The position numbers were made by a program, and so were the translations under genes. The notes below the pieces were generated by a model, which saw only the letters and a list, made by a program, of their open reading frames with translations, was not told the DNA's origin and did not search any database. Positions 34,462 through 42,012 of a stretch of 55,475 bases of DNA are shown piece after piece. Positions within the stretch are counted from its first letter, which is position 1. Each line of letters opens with the position of its first letter. The stretch comes from Borreliella garinii (lineage in GTDB: Bacteria > Spirochaetota > Spirochaetia > JABEVK01). The DNA lies in assembly GCA_020720765.1 (NCBI GenBank), contig DYOB01000007.1:1-55475 (forward strand), written 5' to 3'.

Positions 34462-35503
34462 CATTCCCTCTCTTCTGCGCATTAAACCAGGCGCACTCTC
34501 GAAAATAGGTAAATATCTGAAAGGTTCAGGTTGGAATCGGGTAGCCCTGTTTTGGGGCGAGGGGATAAAGGACCTCGTGGGGTCAACTGTTAAAATCTCC
34601 TTCTCAACAGCCGGAATCGATCAGATTTCTGAAAGCACCATTGATTCCAACGACATAGAGAAGATTATTCAATCCTCTCTCGCACTACCTGCGAATCTGG
34701 ATGCAATTGTAGCCATTGGCGGAGGAAAAGCTCTCGATGCCGGAAAATATTTCGCCTACCTTTTGCATAAACCGCTAGCTGTGATTCCCACCACCATCAG
34801 CAACGACGGCTTCTGTAGCCCCGGTGCTTCCCTTTCGGTAAAGGGAAAAAGGCGCTCGTTCAAAACGAATATGCCGGAAATGGTGATTCTCGACACTGAA
34901 TTGCTAGCGTCGGCCCCATCTCCCCTCCAATATTCCGGAATAGGCGATCTTTTCTGTAAAGCTACATCTGTTTGGGATTGGAAATACGCTTTTCGAACGC
35001 GAGGCGAAACTGTCAATGACTTTGCCGCTGTTATAGCCCGCAACGCAGTAGATACCTTCGACCATTTTTCACCGAAAGATCTCAAGAACTTGGAATTCCT
35101 CCGTATCCTATCCAGCTCACTGATGATGTGTGGCATTTCCATGGCCATTGCCGGCTCGAGTCGTCCAGCAAGCGGAGCCGAACACTTGATCAGTCATGCG
35201 TACGATTCCCTGGCCCCCAAGCCGTCTTTGCATGGCCTGCAGGTAGGGGTAGCTTCAAGACTTGTTGCACACCTTCAAAAGGATACCCTACTTCAAATCG
35301 AACGCTGTTCTGAAGAAAGCGGATTTTGGGATTTTGTCTCAAAAAATCCTTTGGAACGAAAATATTTTACGCAAGCGTTACGCGAGGCAAGGTCTGCGAA
35401 ACCAAACTATGCAACAATCCTTGACGAACCGGACGCAATAGAGAAACTCATTAAACTCAGCGAAACCCTTCCCGAGTTCAAAGCGGTCCTTGACAGCCCC
35501 TAG
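34451..35503 (+). CDS. Glycerol-1-phosphate dehydrogenase (EgsA/AraM-like)
   Basis: 350 residues of the iron/zinc-dependent dehydrogenase fold. AIVAIGGGKALDAGKYFAYL binds NAD(P). PLAVIPTTISNDGFCSPGASL is the sn-glycerol-1-phosphate dehydrogenase signature (compare PTaaShDG in archaeal EgsA). Metal ligands are seen in GIGDLFCKATSVWDW (Asp about 167), GAEHLISHAYD (His about 244) and HGLQVGV (His about 261). Reduces dihydroxyacetone phosphate to sn-glycerol-1-phosphate, the enantiomer used in archaeal lipids; bacterial AraM does the same. No prenyl transferase follows. The start at 34451 fits overlap with the HAD gene. Confidence 0.88.
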   Translation: MEINIPSLLRIKPGALSKIGKYLKGSGWNRVALFWGEGIKDLVGSTVKISFSTAGIDQISESTIDSNDIEKIIQSSLALPANLDAIVAIGGGKALDAGKYFAYLLHKPLAVIPTTISNDGFCSPGASLSVKGKRRSFKTNMPEMVILDTELLASAPSPLQYSGIGDLFCKATSVWDWKYAFRTRGETVNDFAAVIARNAVDTFDHFSPKDLKNLEFLRILSSSLMMCGISMAIAGSSRPASGAEHLISHAYDSLAPKPSLHGLQVGVASRLVAHLQKDTLLQIERCSEESGFWDFVSKNPLERKYFTQALREARSAKPNYATILDEPDAIEKLIKLSETLPEFKAVLDSP

Positions 35504-35518
35504 ACGTGAGGTTAGTAT
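35490..35518 (+). promoter_or_regulatory. Promoter giving a leaderless bactofilin mRNA
   Basis: TTGACA (35490-35495, inside the last codons of the previous gene), 17-bp spacer, TAGTAT (35513-35518), then six bases and the ATG at 35525 at predicted +1. Confidence 0.65.
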
Positions 35519-35524
35519 CTCTGC

Positions 35525-35884
35525 ATGGCAGAAATCGATCTTCGTAATGTCGATGAACGCGAATTGGACACGGTCCTCGCGAACGATATTCACTTTACAG
35601 GGCTCCTCGAATTTAACGCCCCCCTGATGATAAAAGGTTATTTCCGGGGAGAGATATCCGCACAGAGCGATATTTTTATTGGCGATAACGCCACGGTCGA
35701 GGCGAAAATCCAGGCCCAGGTCATCAGTAACCGAGGCCATATTAAAGGAAACATCACCGCTTCGAAAAAGATAGAGCTCTATTCCGGCAGCAGGGTCGAC
35801 GGCGATATGACCGCACCCGATATTGAAATGGAAAGCGGCGCGCGTTTTAACGGAATCTGCTCCATGCCTAAGGATAACGGCTAG
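35525..35884 (+). CDS. Bactofilin (polymer-forming cytoskeletal protein)
   Basis: 119 residues, mostly a right-handed beta-helix of DUF583 type: LEFNAPLMIKGYFRGEISAQ, IFIGDNATVEAKIQAQVI, IKGNITASKKIELYSGSRVD, and GDMTAPDIEMESGARFNGIC. These self-assemble into cytoplasmic filaments, often guiding local cell-wall synthesis or shape. There is no Shine-Dalgarno sequence; its own promoter puts the ATG at +1. The TPR protein gene starts one base after the stop region. Confidence 0.92.
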   Translation: MAEIDLRNVDERELDTVLANDIHFTGLLEFNAPLMIKGYFRGEISAQSDIFIGDNATVEAKIQAQVISNRGHIKGNITASKKIELYSGSRVDGDMTAPDIEMESGARFNGICSMPKDNG

Positions 35885-35885
35885 A

Positions 35886-36527
35886 ATGAAAAAACTCCTG
35901 GTATTCTTCCTTTTATCCGGCATCCTTCACGCCCAAGGCCGGCCCGACGCCCTAGCTTCCTTCCGCCGTGGAAATTACGAGGAAGCAGTGAACATCACCC
36001 TTGCCGAACTTAAGGATAATCCTCAAAATATGGACTCTTACACGGTTCTGGGGTGGAGCCTTAACCAGCTGAAACGCTACCAGGAATCGGTGCGCTACGC
36101 CACCCAAGCCCTTGAAATCCGTCGCTACGACTTCAGAATTCTTGAGATTATCGGCGAGGCTCTTTTTTATCTCAACCGCCACGCAGAAGCCATTACCTAC
36201 CTCCAGCAGTACACCGCAATTGCCCCGGCAGGTGATAGAATAGGCAGGGTTTATTATTTTATGGGCGAGTCTTTTATCCAGTTGGGGGAGTACACCCACG
36301 CAGACGTTGCCCTTACCACTTCAGTCTACTTCAACCCGGAAACCGCCCGCTGGTGGGAAAGGCTGGGTTTTGCACGCGCCCAGGCCAAAGACTGGCGTTT
36401 CGCTCAGAAAGCCTTCCAGGAAGCGTTTCGACTTGCCCCAACTTCCCCGGAAGCCCGCAGCGGTTTGGACCAGGCTACTGCGATGGTGGCCCAGGCGGCC
36501 AGCCCCAGTCCGAGACCCAACCCTTAA
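35886..36527 (+). CDS. Exported TPR protein
   Basis: 213 residues. Signal peptide MKKLLVFFLLSGILHAQG, then about five TPR repeats (LASFRRGNYEEAVNITLAEL, YTVLGWSLNQLKRYQESVRY, EIIGEALFYLNRHAEAITYL, YYFMGESFIQLGEYTHADVA, and WERLGFARAQAKDWRFAQKA) and a proline-rich tail. Periplasmic scaffold of unknown partner. The ATG lies three bases after the bactofilin stop codon, so the two are co-expressed. Confidence 0.87.
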   Translation: MKKLLVFFLLSGILHAQGRPDALASFRRGNYEEAVNITLAELKDNPQNMDSYTVLGWSLNQLKRYQESVRYATQALEIRRYDFRILEIIGEALFYLNRHAEAITYLQQYTAIAPAGDRIGRVYYFMGESFIQLGEYTHADVALTTSVYFNPETARWWERLGFARAQAKDWRFAQKAFQEAFRLAPTSPEARSGLDQATAMVAQAASPSPRPNP

Positions 36528-36558
36528 AATTCGTCCAGTTCCTAAAAAGAACTCTCTT

Positions 36559-36699
36559 GAGCCTTTTTCAAAAGTCAACTAGGAAGGGGTTTCAGAAGTG
36601 AAAAACAATGCGAAAACCGTAGTTTACTCGTGTAAATGAGGATTTGAGGAAGTTTTTTGCGAACTGATAACCCCTCCGCAGTAGTTTTGAAAGAGGCTC
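36559..36699. mobile_element. MITE-like element, 141 bp
   Basis: The ends are inverted repeats of 17 bases with two mismatches: GAGCCTTTTTCAAAAGT at 36559-36575, and GAGCCTCTTTCAAAACT read inward from 36699. TCTT lies directly outside both ends (36555-36558 and 36700-36703), consistent with a 4-bp target duplication. No ORF inside. The right edge adjoins the promoter of the next gene; its -35 overlaps the duplicated TCTT. Confidence 0.55.
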
Positions 36700-36701
36700 T
36701 C

Positions 36702-36729
36702 TTGTTAAATGTTTTTTTTGCGATAATAT
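36702..36729 (+). promoter_or_regulatory. Promoter of the lipoprotein gene at 36750
   Basis: TTGTTA (36702-36707), 16-bp spacer, TAATAT (36724-36729). Predicted start near 36736 gives a 14-base leader containing GTGGGGGTG. Confidence 0.5.
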
Positions 36730-36749
36730 TATAGGTGGGGGTGAATTTT

Positions 36750-37565
36750 ATGATGCGCGGTTCGATTTCACTTTTTTTTCTCTTCGCTTCCTTAAGTTCG
36801 TGCCAGTTACTCTGGGAAGCCAACCCCTTAGAGGGACTTGATAACCCCATACTTCCGGCTTCGGGGGTCATAGAAACCTGGGGTATCTCGGAAATTGATG
36901 GAAAAATGGCCTCTTCCCGCTGGACAGCCGCTGTTATGGCTGATACGACGCTTTCTTCAGAACTCGTCCTAAAACTCATAGACCTTCAAGCCAGTACAAC
37001 CACCCGAGTCCAGGCCAGCCTCCTCCTTGTGGACGCTTATTCCAAAGTCGCCGGAGTTCCCGAGGCTATTAATCGAGTGGTTACCCACCTCTTTCCCGAA
37101 CTCGTGACCAGCGGATTACTCAATGGTTTTGTAGTAGGTGATTCGGCAGAACTCCAGGCGATAATGCTGACCCTTATGCCTTCCGGCACCACGGAAGCCC
37201 GGACCAAAATCCTGCAAGCATTTTTTCTTATCAACGAAGTCTGTTCCGATTATCTGGGACCGACGGGACCAAATGGTATGGATTGGTTTAACTCCGCATC
37301 CCTTGAAGAGTTGGGTCCCATAGCCCAGACAAGCGTTGGAGCTGCTTTTATCTTTGCTACCGTCGATAATTCCACGTCCGGGCCGACAAGCGTACTAGCC
37401 TTCCTCGATTCGGACGGAAGTGTCGGTGCTTTGACTACGAATTTTGATGAAGCCAACCTTATACTTGCCTTTCAAGCGATTTTTGAGGGTTTTGATAAAA
37501 GCACCACGACCGCTGACACGGATTACCTCCATCTCGACAGAATTGGCGACGTCTTACCATTTTAA
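36750..37565 (+). CDS. Hypothetical lipoprotein
   Basis: 271 residues starting MMRGSISLFFLFASLSSC, lipobox LSSC. The body is mixed alpha/beta with many small residues and no recognised domain. GTGGGGGTG upstream of the tandem ATGs decides the start; a GTG at 36735 is in frame but is part of that site. The gene ends 14 bases before the outer-membrane protein gene, so the two probably form an operon and may act together at the outer membrane. Confidence 0.75.
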   Translation: MMRGSISLFFLFASLSSCQLLWEANPLEGLDNPILPASGVIETWGISEIDGKMASSRWTAAVMADTTLSSELVLKLIDLQASTTTRVQASLLLVDAYSKVAGVPEAINRVVTHLFPELVTSGLLNGFVVGDSAELQAIMLTLMPSGTTEARTKILQAFFLINEVCSDYLGPTGPNGMDWFNSASLEELGPIAQTSVGAAFIFATVDNSTSGPTSVLAFLDSDGSVGALTTNFDEANLILAFQAIFEGFDKSTTTADTDYLHLDRIGDVLPF

Positions 37566-37579
37566 GGAGCAGATTTTCT

Positions 37580-38818
37580 ATGAAAGCTAAGTATTTTTAC
37601 AGTTTTTTCCTTGTTTTTCTGCTTACAGGAAAGATTTTTGCCCAGGAAATTTACCTTCCCGTTTACCAGCCCTTCACCCCGGAGGTCCTGGCCCAGGGTT
37701 CGAGCAATGTCGCTGTCGCCAGGGGTTGGAATGCACTTTTCTCCAACCCAGCAGGTTTCTCCCGTGAGTCTAACGATAGTTTTTACTTGGTTATGAACAC
37801 CAGCGCCTTCCTGAGGTTTCAGGATATCAGCGACTTTGTGGGGTTTATCAGGGACGGGAGTTTTGATAGTTTTGACATTTTTGGGCCCCCGCCGAATCCC
37901 GTCCTGAATTTTTTCAGCGACCTGGTCACCCAGAACGGCATTGGTATGTCCGAGACGCTCGGGCTTGGTTATATCTCTAAAGGACTGGCCTTGGCCCTCG
38001 TTGTCGACAGCAATCTTTACGGCAAGGGTGAAAGCTTGATGGGAACCAATGCCCTCTTCACTTCAAGCCTCGCTGCAATCATCGGATACTCGGTGGCTGT
38101 TCCTTTTTTCTTCGCTGGTGAACCCAACCTTGATCCGCTTTTAACGGAGGACGGCGAGGTCGACGCGGTCGCCCCCGACATGGTTCTCCACGTGGGCGGT
38201 TCGCTGAAGATCATGCACTATTACTACAGCGAATACAGTGTTCTGAATCTACTCTCCATGCTCAGCGGTTCAGCCTTGGACATGACACACCCGGTTTATA
38301 CCTTTCCATACTTCAGCCTCAGCCTCGGAACTCTTCTTGAGTGGACTAACTTCACCTTTGGACTTTCGGTCAACGACGCTGGAAACGGTGACCCGGGCGA
38401 CCGTCTTAACGGCTTAGACTCGGTGGTTTCCTCCTTTTTATTCCCCACGACAGGAACCAAGGATACCCAGGTTTTCATCCTCCCCATGACTGTACGAGCG
38501 GGTTTCGGCTGGACACCTGACTTTGGTGAATATAAAGACGTCATCAGCCCCAAGGTCCATATGGAGATGCGTATACCCATTACAGGCAACAAAACGCCTT
38601 CATGGCTGACGTGGTGGCACTTTGGTGGCGAAGTGGTCCTCGTGAACTTTCTCAGTCTCAGAGCTGGTTGGAGCAGCGGGAACCTGACAGCTGGAGCTGG
38701 GTTCAGGTTCTTCGACCTCTGGGAGATCAGCGCATCCTTCTCGACCATGGAACTAGGGCAGAGGATAGGCGAAATATCACAGAGCAGGTTTATGATCGAG
38801 AGCTCGCTGAAATTCTAA
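37580..38818 (+). CDS. FadL/OmpP1-like outer-membrane beta-barrel protein
   Basis: 412 residues. Signal peptide MKAKYFYSFFLVFLLTGKIFAQ. The N-terminal region SSNVAVARGWNALFSNPAGF matches the NPAG motif of FadL-like barrels and related treponemal UPF0164 proteins. The rest alternates amphipathic strands and ends ...QSRFMIESSLKF with a C-terminal phenylalanine, as outer-membrane barrels usually do. A role in uptake of hydrophobic compounds is possible but unproven. AAGGAG precedes the ATG. Confidence 0.8.
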   Translation: MKAKYFYSFFLVFLLTGKIFAQEIYLPVYQPFTPEVLAQGSSNVAVARGWNALFSNPAGFSRESNDSFYLVMNTSAFLRFQDISDFVGFIRDGSFDSFDIFGPPPNPVLNFFSDLVTQNGIGMSETLGLGYISKGLALALVVDSNLYGKGESLMGTNALFTSSLAAIIGYSVAVPFFFAGEPNLDPLLTEDGEVDAVAPDMVLHVGGSLKIMHYYYSEYSVLNLLSMLSGSALDMTHPVYTFPYFSLSLGTLLEWTNFTFGLSVNDAGNGDPGDRLNGLDSVVSSFLFPTTGTKDTQVFILPMTVRAGFGWTPDFGEYKDVISPKVHMEMRIPITGNKTPSWLTWWHFGGEVVLVNFLSLRAGWSSGNLTAGAGFRFFDLWEISASFSTMELGQRIGEISQSRFMIESSLKF

Positions 38819-38842
38819 ACCCCTTAAAGAGGACTTAGTCGG

Positions 38843-38871
38843 TTGACATTTATGAGTAAAATGTTTATCCT
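38843..38871 (+). promoter_or_regulatory. Promoter of the tRNA cluster
   Basis: TTGACA (38843-38848), 17-bp spacer, TATCCT (38866-38871). Predicted start near 38878, five bases before tRNA-Lys. Confidence 0.75.
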
Positions 38872-38882
38872 CGTACAACCTT

Positions 38883-38955
38883 GGGCTGATAGCTCAGCAG
38901 GCAGAGCAACGCCCTTTTAAGGCGTGGGTCCGCGGTTCGAGTCCGCGTCAGCTCA
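38883..38955 (+). tRNA. tRNA-Lys (anticodon TTT)
   Basis: 73-base cloverleaf. Acceptor GGGCTGA pairs with TCAGCTC; D-stem region AGCTCAGCAGGCAGAGCA; anticodon arm ACGCC-CTTTTAA-GGCGT (TTT, Lys); T-arm GCGGTTCGAGTCCGC. Discriminator A. CCA is not encoded. Confidence 0.96.
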
Positions 38956-38999
38956 GTTCTTGACAAGGAACGCCGTCTTCTATAGCCTTGTTATGAATT

Positions 39000-39071
39000 G
39001 TCTCCTTCGTCTAGGGGTTAGGACATCGGGTTTTCATCCCGACAACAGGGGTTCGAATCCCCTAGGAGATG
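39000..39071 (+). tRNA. tRNA-Glu (anticodon TTC)
   Basis: 72 bases. Acceptor GTCTCCT pairs with AGGAGAT; anticodon arm TCGGG-TTTTCAT-CCCGA (TTC, Glu); T-arm AGGGGTTCGAATCCCCT. Discriminator G. CCA is not encoded. Confidence 0.96.
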
Positions 39072-39077
39072 TCTTAT

Positions 39078-39106
39078 GAGCCTTTTAAAAGAGGCTCAAT
39101 TTTTTT
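39078..39106 (+). terminator. Terminator-like hairpin between two tRNA-Glu genes
   Basis: GAGCCTTTTAAAAGAGGCTC followed by AATTTTTT. The run of T directly abuts the next tRNA gene. Stem and T-run fit a rho-independent terminator. Confidence 0.75.
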
Positions 39107-39178
39107 GTCTCCATCGTCTAGCGGTTAGGACGATGCCCTCTCAAGGCGTAAACACGGGTTCGATTCCCGTTGGAGATA
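39107..39178 (+). tRNA. tRNA-Glu (anticodon CTC)
   Basis: 72 bases. Acceptor GTCTCCA pairs with TGGAGAT; anticodon loop CTCTCAA within ATGCC/GGCGT (CTC, Glu, reads GAG); T-arm ACGGGTTCGATTCCCGT. Discriminator A. CCA is not encoded. Confidence 0.95.
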
Positions 39179-39197
39179 AAGTGAATGGATGAACTTC

Positions 39198-39857
39198 TTA
39201 ACGCGAATGCAGAACCCCATTCTTGGGGCACCAATCAGTAAAAGTACACGAAGAACAGTGCGGGGACGCCGGCAAACACTGTCTTTGACCAAATTTCACA
39301 AAGACCTCATTGATAAGATTCCATTGATCCTTAGGAACAATACGCATCAGTTCAAGTTCAGTCTTCTCCGGGGTGCTTGTTAGTATCCAACCCATCCTGT
39401 TCGTGATGCGGTGGACATGGGTATCGACACAGATCGTATCCTGCCCGAAGGCCAAGCTGAGAATGAGGTTTGCCACCTTGGGCCCGACCCCGGGAAGATT
39501 GTTCAAAGCTTCGGAAGTTTCAGGTACTTTTGAGTTGTAGGTTTTGATAAGAATATGTGCAATTTCTAATAAGTTTTTAGCTTTAACCCTGTAAAACCCT
39601 GAAGGATAAATCTTCTTCTCTATTTCATCTTCAGTGAGTTTGATCAGTTTTTCGGGGGAATCCGCGGCCTCTAACAGTTTTCGGGAGGTCCGCAACGTGA
39701 CATCGTCCCGTGTACGCGTGGAAATCAGTGTTGCCACAAATATGGCGAAGGGATCGCCCCCTGCTTGTTGAATAACATTCACAGAGGGAAGTTCTTCCCC
39801 TAAAACCTCGGCATTAATTTCGTGGAAAAAGTCAGACCATTCGGGTTTTGTTGTCAT
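39198..39857 (-). CDS. nth: Endonuclease III
   Basis: 219-residue bifunctional DNA glycosylase/AP lyase removing oxidised pyrimidines. Helix-hairpin-helix LNNLPGVGPKVANLIL with the catalytic Lys in GPKVAN; catalytic Asp in VDTHVHRITNR; C-terminal 4Fe-4S ligands spaced C-x6-C-x2-C-x5-C (CLPASPHCSSCTFTDWC). The ATG overlaps the carD stop by one base (TGATG), so it is translated from the carD message. Confidence 0.96.
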   Translation of the reverse strand: MTTKPEWSDFFHEINAEVLGEELPSVNVIQQAGGDPFAIFVATLISTRTRDDVTLRTSRKLLEAADSPEKLIKLTEDEIEKKIYPSGFYRVKAKNLLEIAHILIKTYNSKVPETSEALNNLPGVGPKVANLILSLAFGQDTICVDTHVHRITNRMGWILTSTPEKTELELMRIVPKDQWNLINEVFVKFGQRQCLPASPHCSSCTFTDWCPKNGVLHSR

Positions 39858-40372
39858 CAGTTGAGTTCCAGTTTAGAAAAAACGAGTTGTTCGACTTCCT
39901 CGCACTTCATATCCAGGCTGAAACTTATTTCGTCAATGAGGATTTTCAGGGCATTGTCGTAAAGTTTTCTTTCGAGGATAGGCAATTCTTTGGTCCTGCT
40001 ACGCTGGTAAAGATTCCTCACAACAGTGGCTATCTGACTGACCCCGCCCTCTTTCAGGAGGGCCATATTGGTCTGGTAACGAAGTTTCCAGTCCGAAGTG
40101 GAGGGCTCTCCAACTTTGGAGATAAGATTCAAAGCGTCTTTAACCTTGGATTGTTCGGCAATTGCCCGCAATCCAAGGCCCTCGGCCTTATCAACAGGGA
40201 TCATTACGGTCATATCCGTAACCTTTAAATAAATATAATAGTAGAGGATTTTTTTTCCCTGAAAGTCCTTCTCCTGAATGGATTGGACGTGCCCTACCCC
40301 TTGAACGGGATACACTATTCTCTGATTCACCTTAAACCGGGGTTTGAGCCCTACTATAGACATTTCCGCCAT
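39857..40372 (-). CDS. carD: CarD/CdnL-family transcription regulator
   Basis: 171 residues. The N-terminal about 70 form a Tudor-like RNA-polymerase-interacting domain (FKVNQRIVYPVQGVGHVQSI and YYYIYLKVTDMTVMIPVDKA). The C-terminal helical domain (WKLRYQTNMALLKEGGVSQI, ATVVRNLYQRSRTKELPILE) binds upstream promoter DNA in known homologues and stabilises open complexes. The start at 40372 is chosen from its promoter; in-frame ATGs at 40387 and 40363 also exist. A strong promoter sits at the end of the upstream OppA-like gene. Co-transcribed with nth. Confidence 0.93.
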   Translation of the reverse strand: MAEMSIVGLKPRFKVNQRIVYPVQGVGHVQSIQEKDFQGKKILYYYIYLKVTDMTVMIPVDKAEGLGLRAIAEQSKVKDALNLISKVGEPSTSDWKLRYQTNMALLKEGGVSQIATVVRNLYQRSRTKELPILERKLYDNALKILIDEISFSLDMKCEEVEQLVFSKLELN

Positions 40373-40377
40373 ATCTG

Positions 40378-40406
40378 AGTATAGCATAGAATTTGACCCT
40401 TGTCAA
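40378..40406 (-). promoter_or_regulatory. Promoter giving a leaderless carD mRNA
   Basis: On the minus strand TTGACA (40406-40401), 17-bp spacer, TATACT (40383-40378), five bases, then the ATG at 40372. No usable Shine-Dalgarno sequence for that ATG. The -35 overlaps the end of the OppA-like gene. Confidence 0.7.
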
Positions 40407-41977
40407 AAGCCTGGAAATGCCATAGCAAGGTTAGGGAGGGCCCGGCGTGCCTGGAAAAACATGCGCTTAAAGGGGTGAAAATCAAGGGGATTGGGGAACC
40501 ACCCGCCGACATTTGCCCTATCGATAAGGTGAAAACTCGCCCCGAAAGCCACTGGGATCAGGGCCGCACGCTGAAGCAGGTAATTTTCCGCCCTTCCAAG
40601 TACCTGGAACCGTTCGTTGATACGGGTTTTTCCCCGGCTTTCTTCCAGAAGCCGGTCGTACTCAGGGTCTGAAAAACGTGCAGTATTAAGGCTGCTTCCC
40701 GTCTCCCACATTAAAAGAAAAGTAAGAGGATCGGGAAAGTCGCCTATCCAACTCTGGTAGGCTACAGTAAAGTCTTCCGTCTTGGTCCTTTCGTGGTATT
40801 GAGACCAGGGCGAAGTGACTATGGCTACCTTTACGTATTTTTCCCAGCTTTTTTCCAAAACCTTCACCATCCGCTGGAGTATTTCTCCTTCTTCGGGGAT
40901 GAAAAATTTCAGCTCGGGCAGACCGCGTCCCAAAGGAAAACCAGATTCAGCGAGAAGCCTTTCCGCTTCTTCCTGGTTCCGCTCGTCTATTCCTTGGGCC
41001 AGGGTATAGGGAGGAATGGGTGGAATCAGGGCTGTTGTTCCCAGAATCTGTTCTTCCCTAAGAGCTTGAGGGTCGACCAGCAGAGCTAGCGCCCTTCTTA
41101 CACGGTAGTCTGAATAAGGGGCCTGAGCAGAATTAAAATAAAAATAAGAAGACGCAAACGAGGCGGCCACAACGATATTTTCCCTGTTGATAACAAAATC
41201 ACCGTCGAAAACCCCGTCTATCCAGTCAACTTCTCCCCGCGAGTAAGCACGAGTAACATTTTCCGAATCATCCGTGAACTGGATTTCTACCTGGGCTATG
41301 GCTACATTGGCACGGTCCCAATAGTTGGGGTTTCTTTCCATAATCAGCCTTTTTCCTGCAAACGATTTGACTTTATAGGGGCCGTTACAAATAAGGCTGG
41401 TAATGGATGGGTTTCGTGAATTCCGAATGCTTGAGTGTACCGGATGGAAACTATAGTGGGCAAGAATGCTCAAAAAATGCGGTGCAGGCCGAACAAGACG
41501 GATAACAATTTCGGACGGTCCATTTACAGAGACACCCACCTGAGAAAAGTCTGTAATTTTACCCGTCCTGTATTCGACAGCGTTCACAACGTCGTCAAAG
41601 AGGGTCGCAAAACTCCGATTGCCCCTAGGCTCTAAAAGAACCTTCCAACTTTCAAGAAAATCCTGGGCTACAAGGGGGCTTCCATCGGAATACTTAATGT
41701 TTGGTCTTAGCTTAAGGGTCAGAATTTTCCCGTCCCTCGAAAAGGTCCAGGCTTCGGCTATCGCAGGTACAGGGGCCAACGTCGAAGGATCGAGGTCAAG
41801 CAAGCCTTCAAAAAGCCCTGAAAAAACCTGGCTTGCCACGCTTGTCTCTGCTACAAGCGGGTGAAAAGGAAAGGCAACATCGGGTAATACGACCTTTAAG
41901 GCCCTATCTGGATTGGGTTCCTGGGACCAGGAAATAAGGCCTATGAACAAAAACGCGAGAATTTGTAGGTGTTTCAT
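40403..41977 (-). CDS. Peptide/oligopeptide ABC substrate-binding protein (OppA-like)
   Basis: 524 residues, family-5 extracellular solute-binding protein. Signal peptide MKHLQILAFLFIGLISWSQ without a lipobox. Typical segments: FPFHPLVAETSVASQVFSGL, LAPVPAIAEAWTFSRDGKIL, FLRPNIKYSDGSPLVAQDFL-like region, GPYKVKSFAGKRLIMERNPN, YWDRA, and YSDYRVRRALALLVD. It would bind peptides in the periplasm for an ABC importer, but no permease or ATPase genes are adjacent. Leaderless-type promoter in the end of the GIDE gene. Confidence 0.92.
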   Translation of the reverse strand: MKHLQILAFLFIGLISWSQEPNPDRALKVVLPDVAFPFHPLVAETSVASQVFSGLFEGLLDLDPSTLAPVPAIAEAWTFSRDGKILTLKLRPNIKYSDGSPLVAQDFLESWKVLLEPRGNRSFATLFDDVVNAVEYRTGKITDFSQVGVSVNGPSEIVIRLVRPAPHFLSILAHYSFHPVHSSIRNSRNPSITSLICNGPYKVKSFAGKRLIMERNPNYWDRANVAIAQVEIQFTDDSENVTRAYSRGEVDWIDGVFDGDFVINRENIVVAASFASSYFYFNSAQAPYSDYRVRRALALLVDPQALREEQILGTTALIPPIPPYTLAQGIDERNQEEAERLLAESGFPLGRGLPELKFFIPEEGEILQRMVKVLEKSWEKYVKVAIVTSPWSQYHERTKTEDFTVAYQSWIGDFPDPLTFLLMWETGSSLNTARFSDPEYDRLLEESRGKTRINERFQVLGRAENYLLQRAALIPVAFGASFHLIDRANVGGWFPNPLDFHPFKRMFFQARRALPNLAMAFPGF

Positions 41978-41983
41978 AGGCCA

Positions 41984-42012
41984 AATGTATCACTTGTTGA
42001 ACAGAATTCCAA
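41984..42012 (-). promoter_or_regulatory. Promoter giving a leaderless oppA-like mRNA
   Basis: On the minus strand TTGGAA (42012-42007), 17-bp spacer, TACATT (41989-41984), then six bases and the ATG at 41977. Confidence 0.5.
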
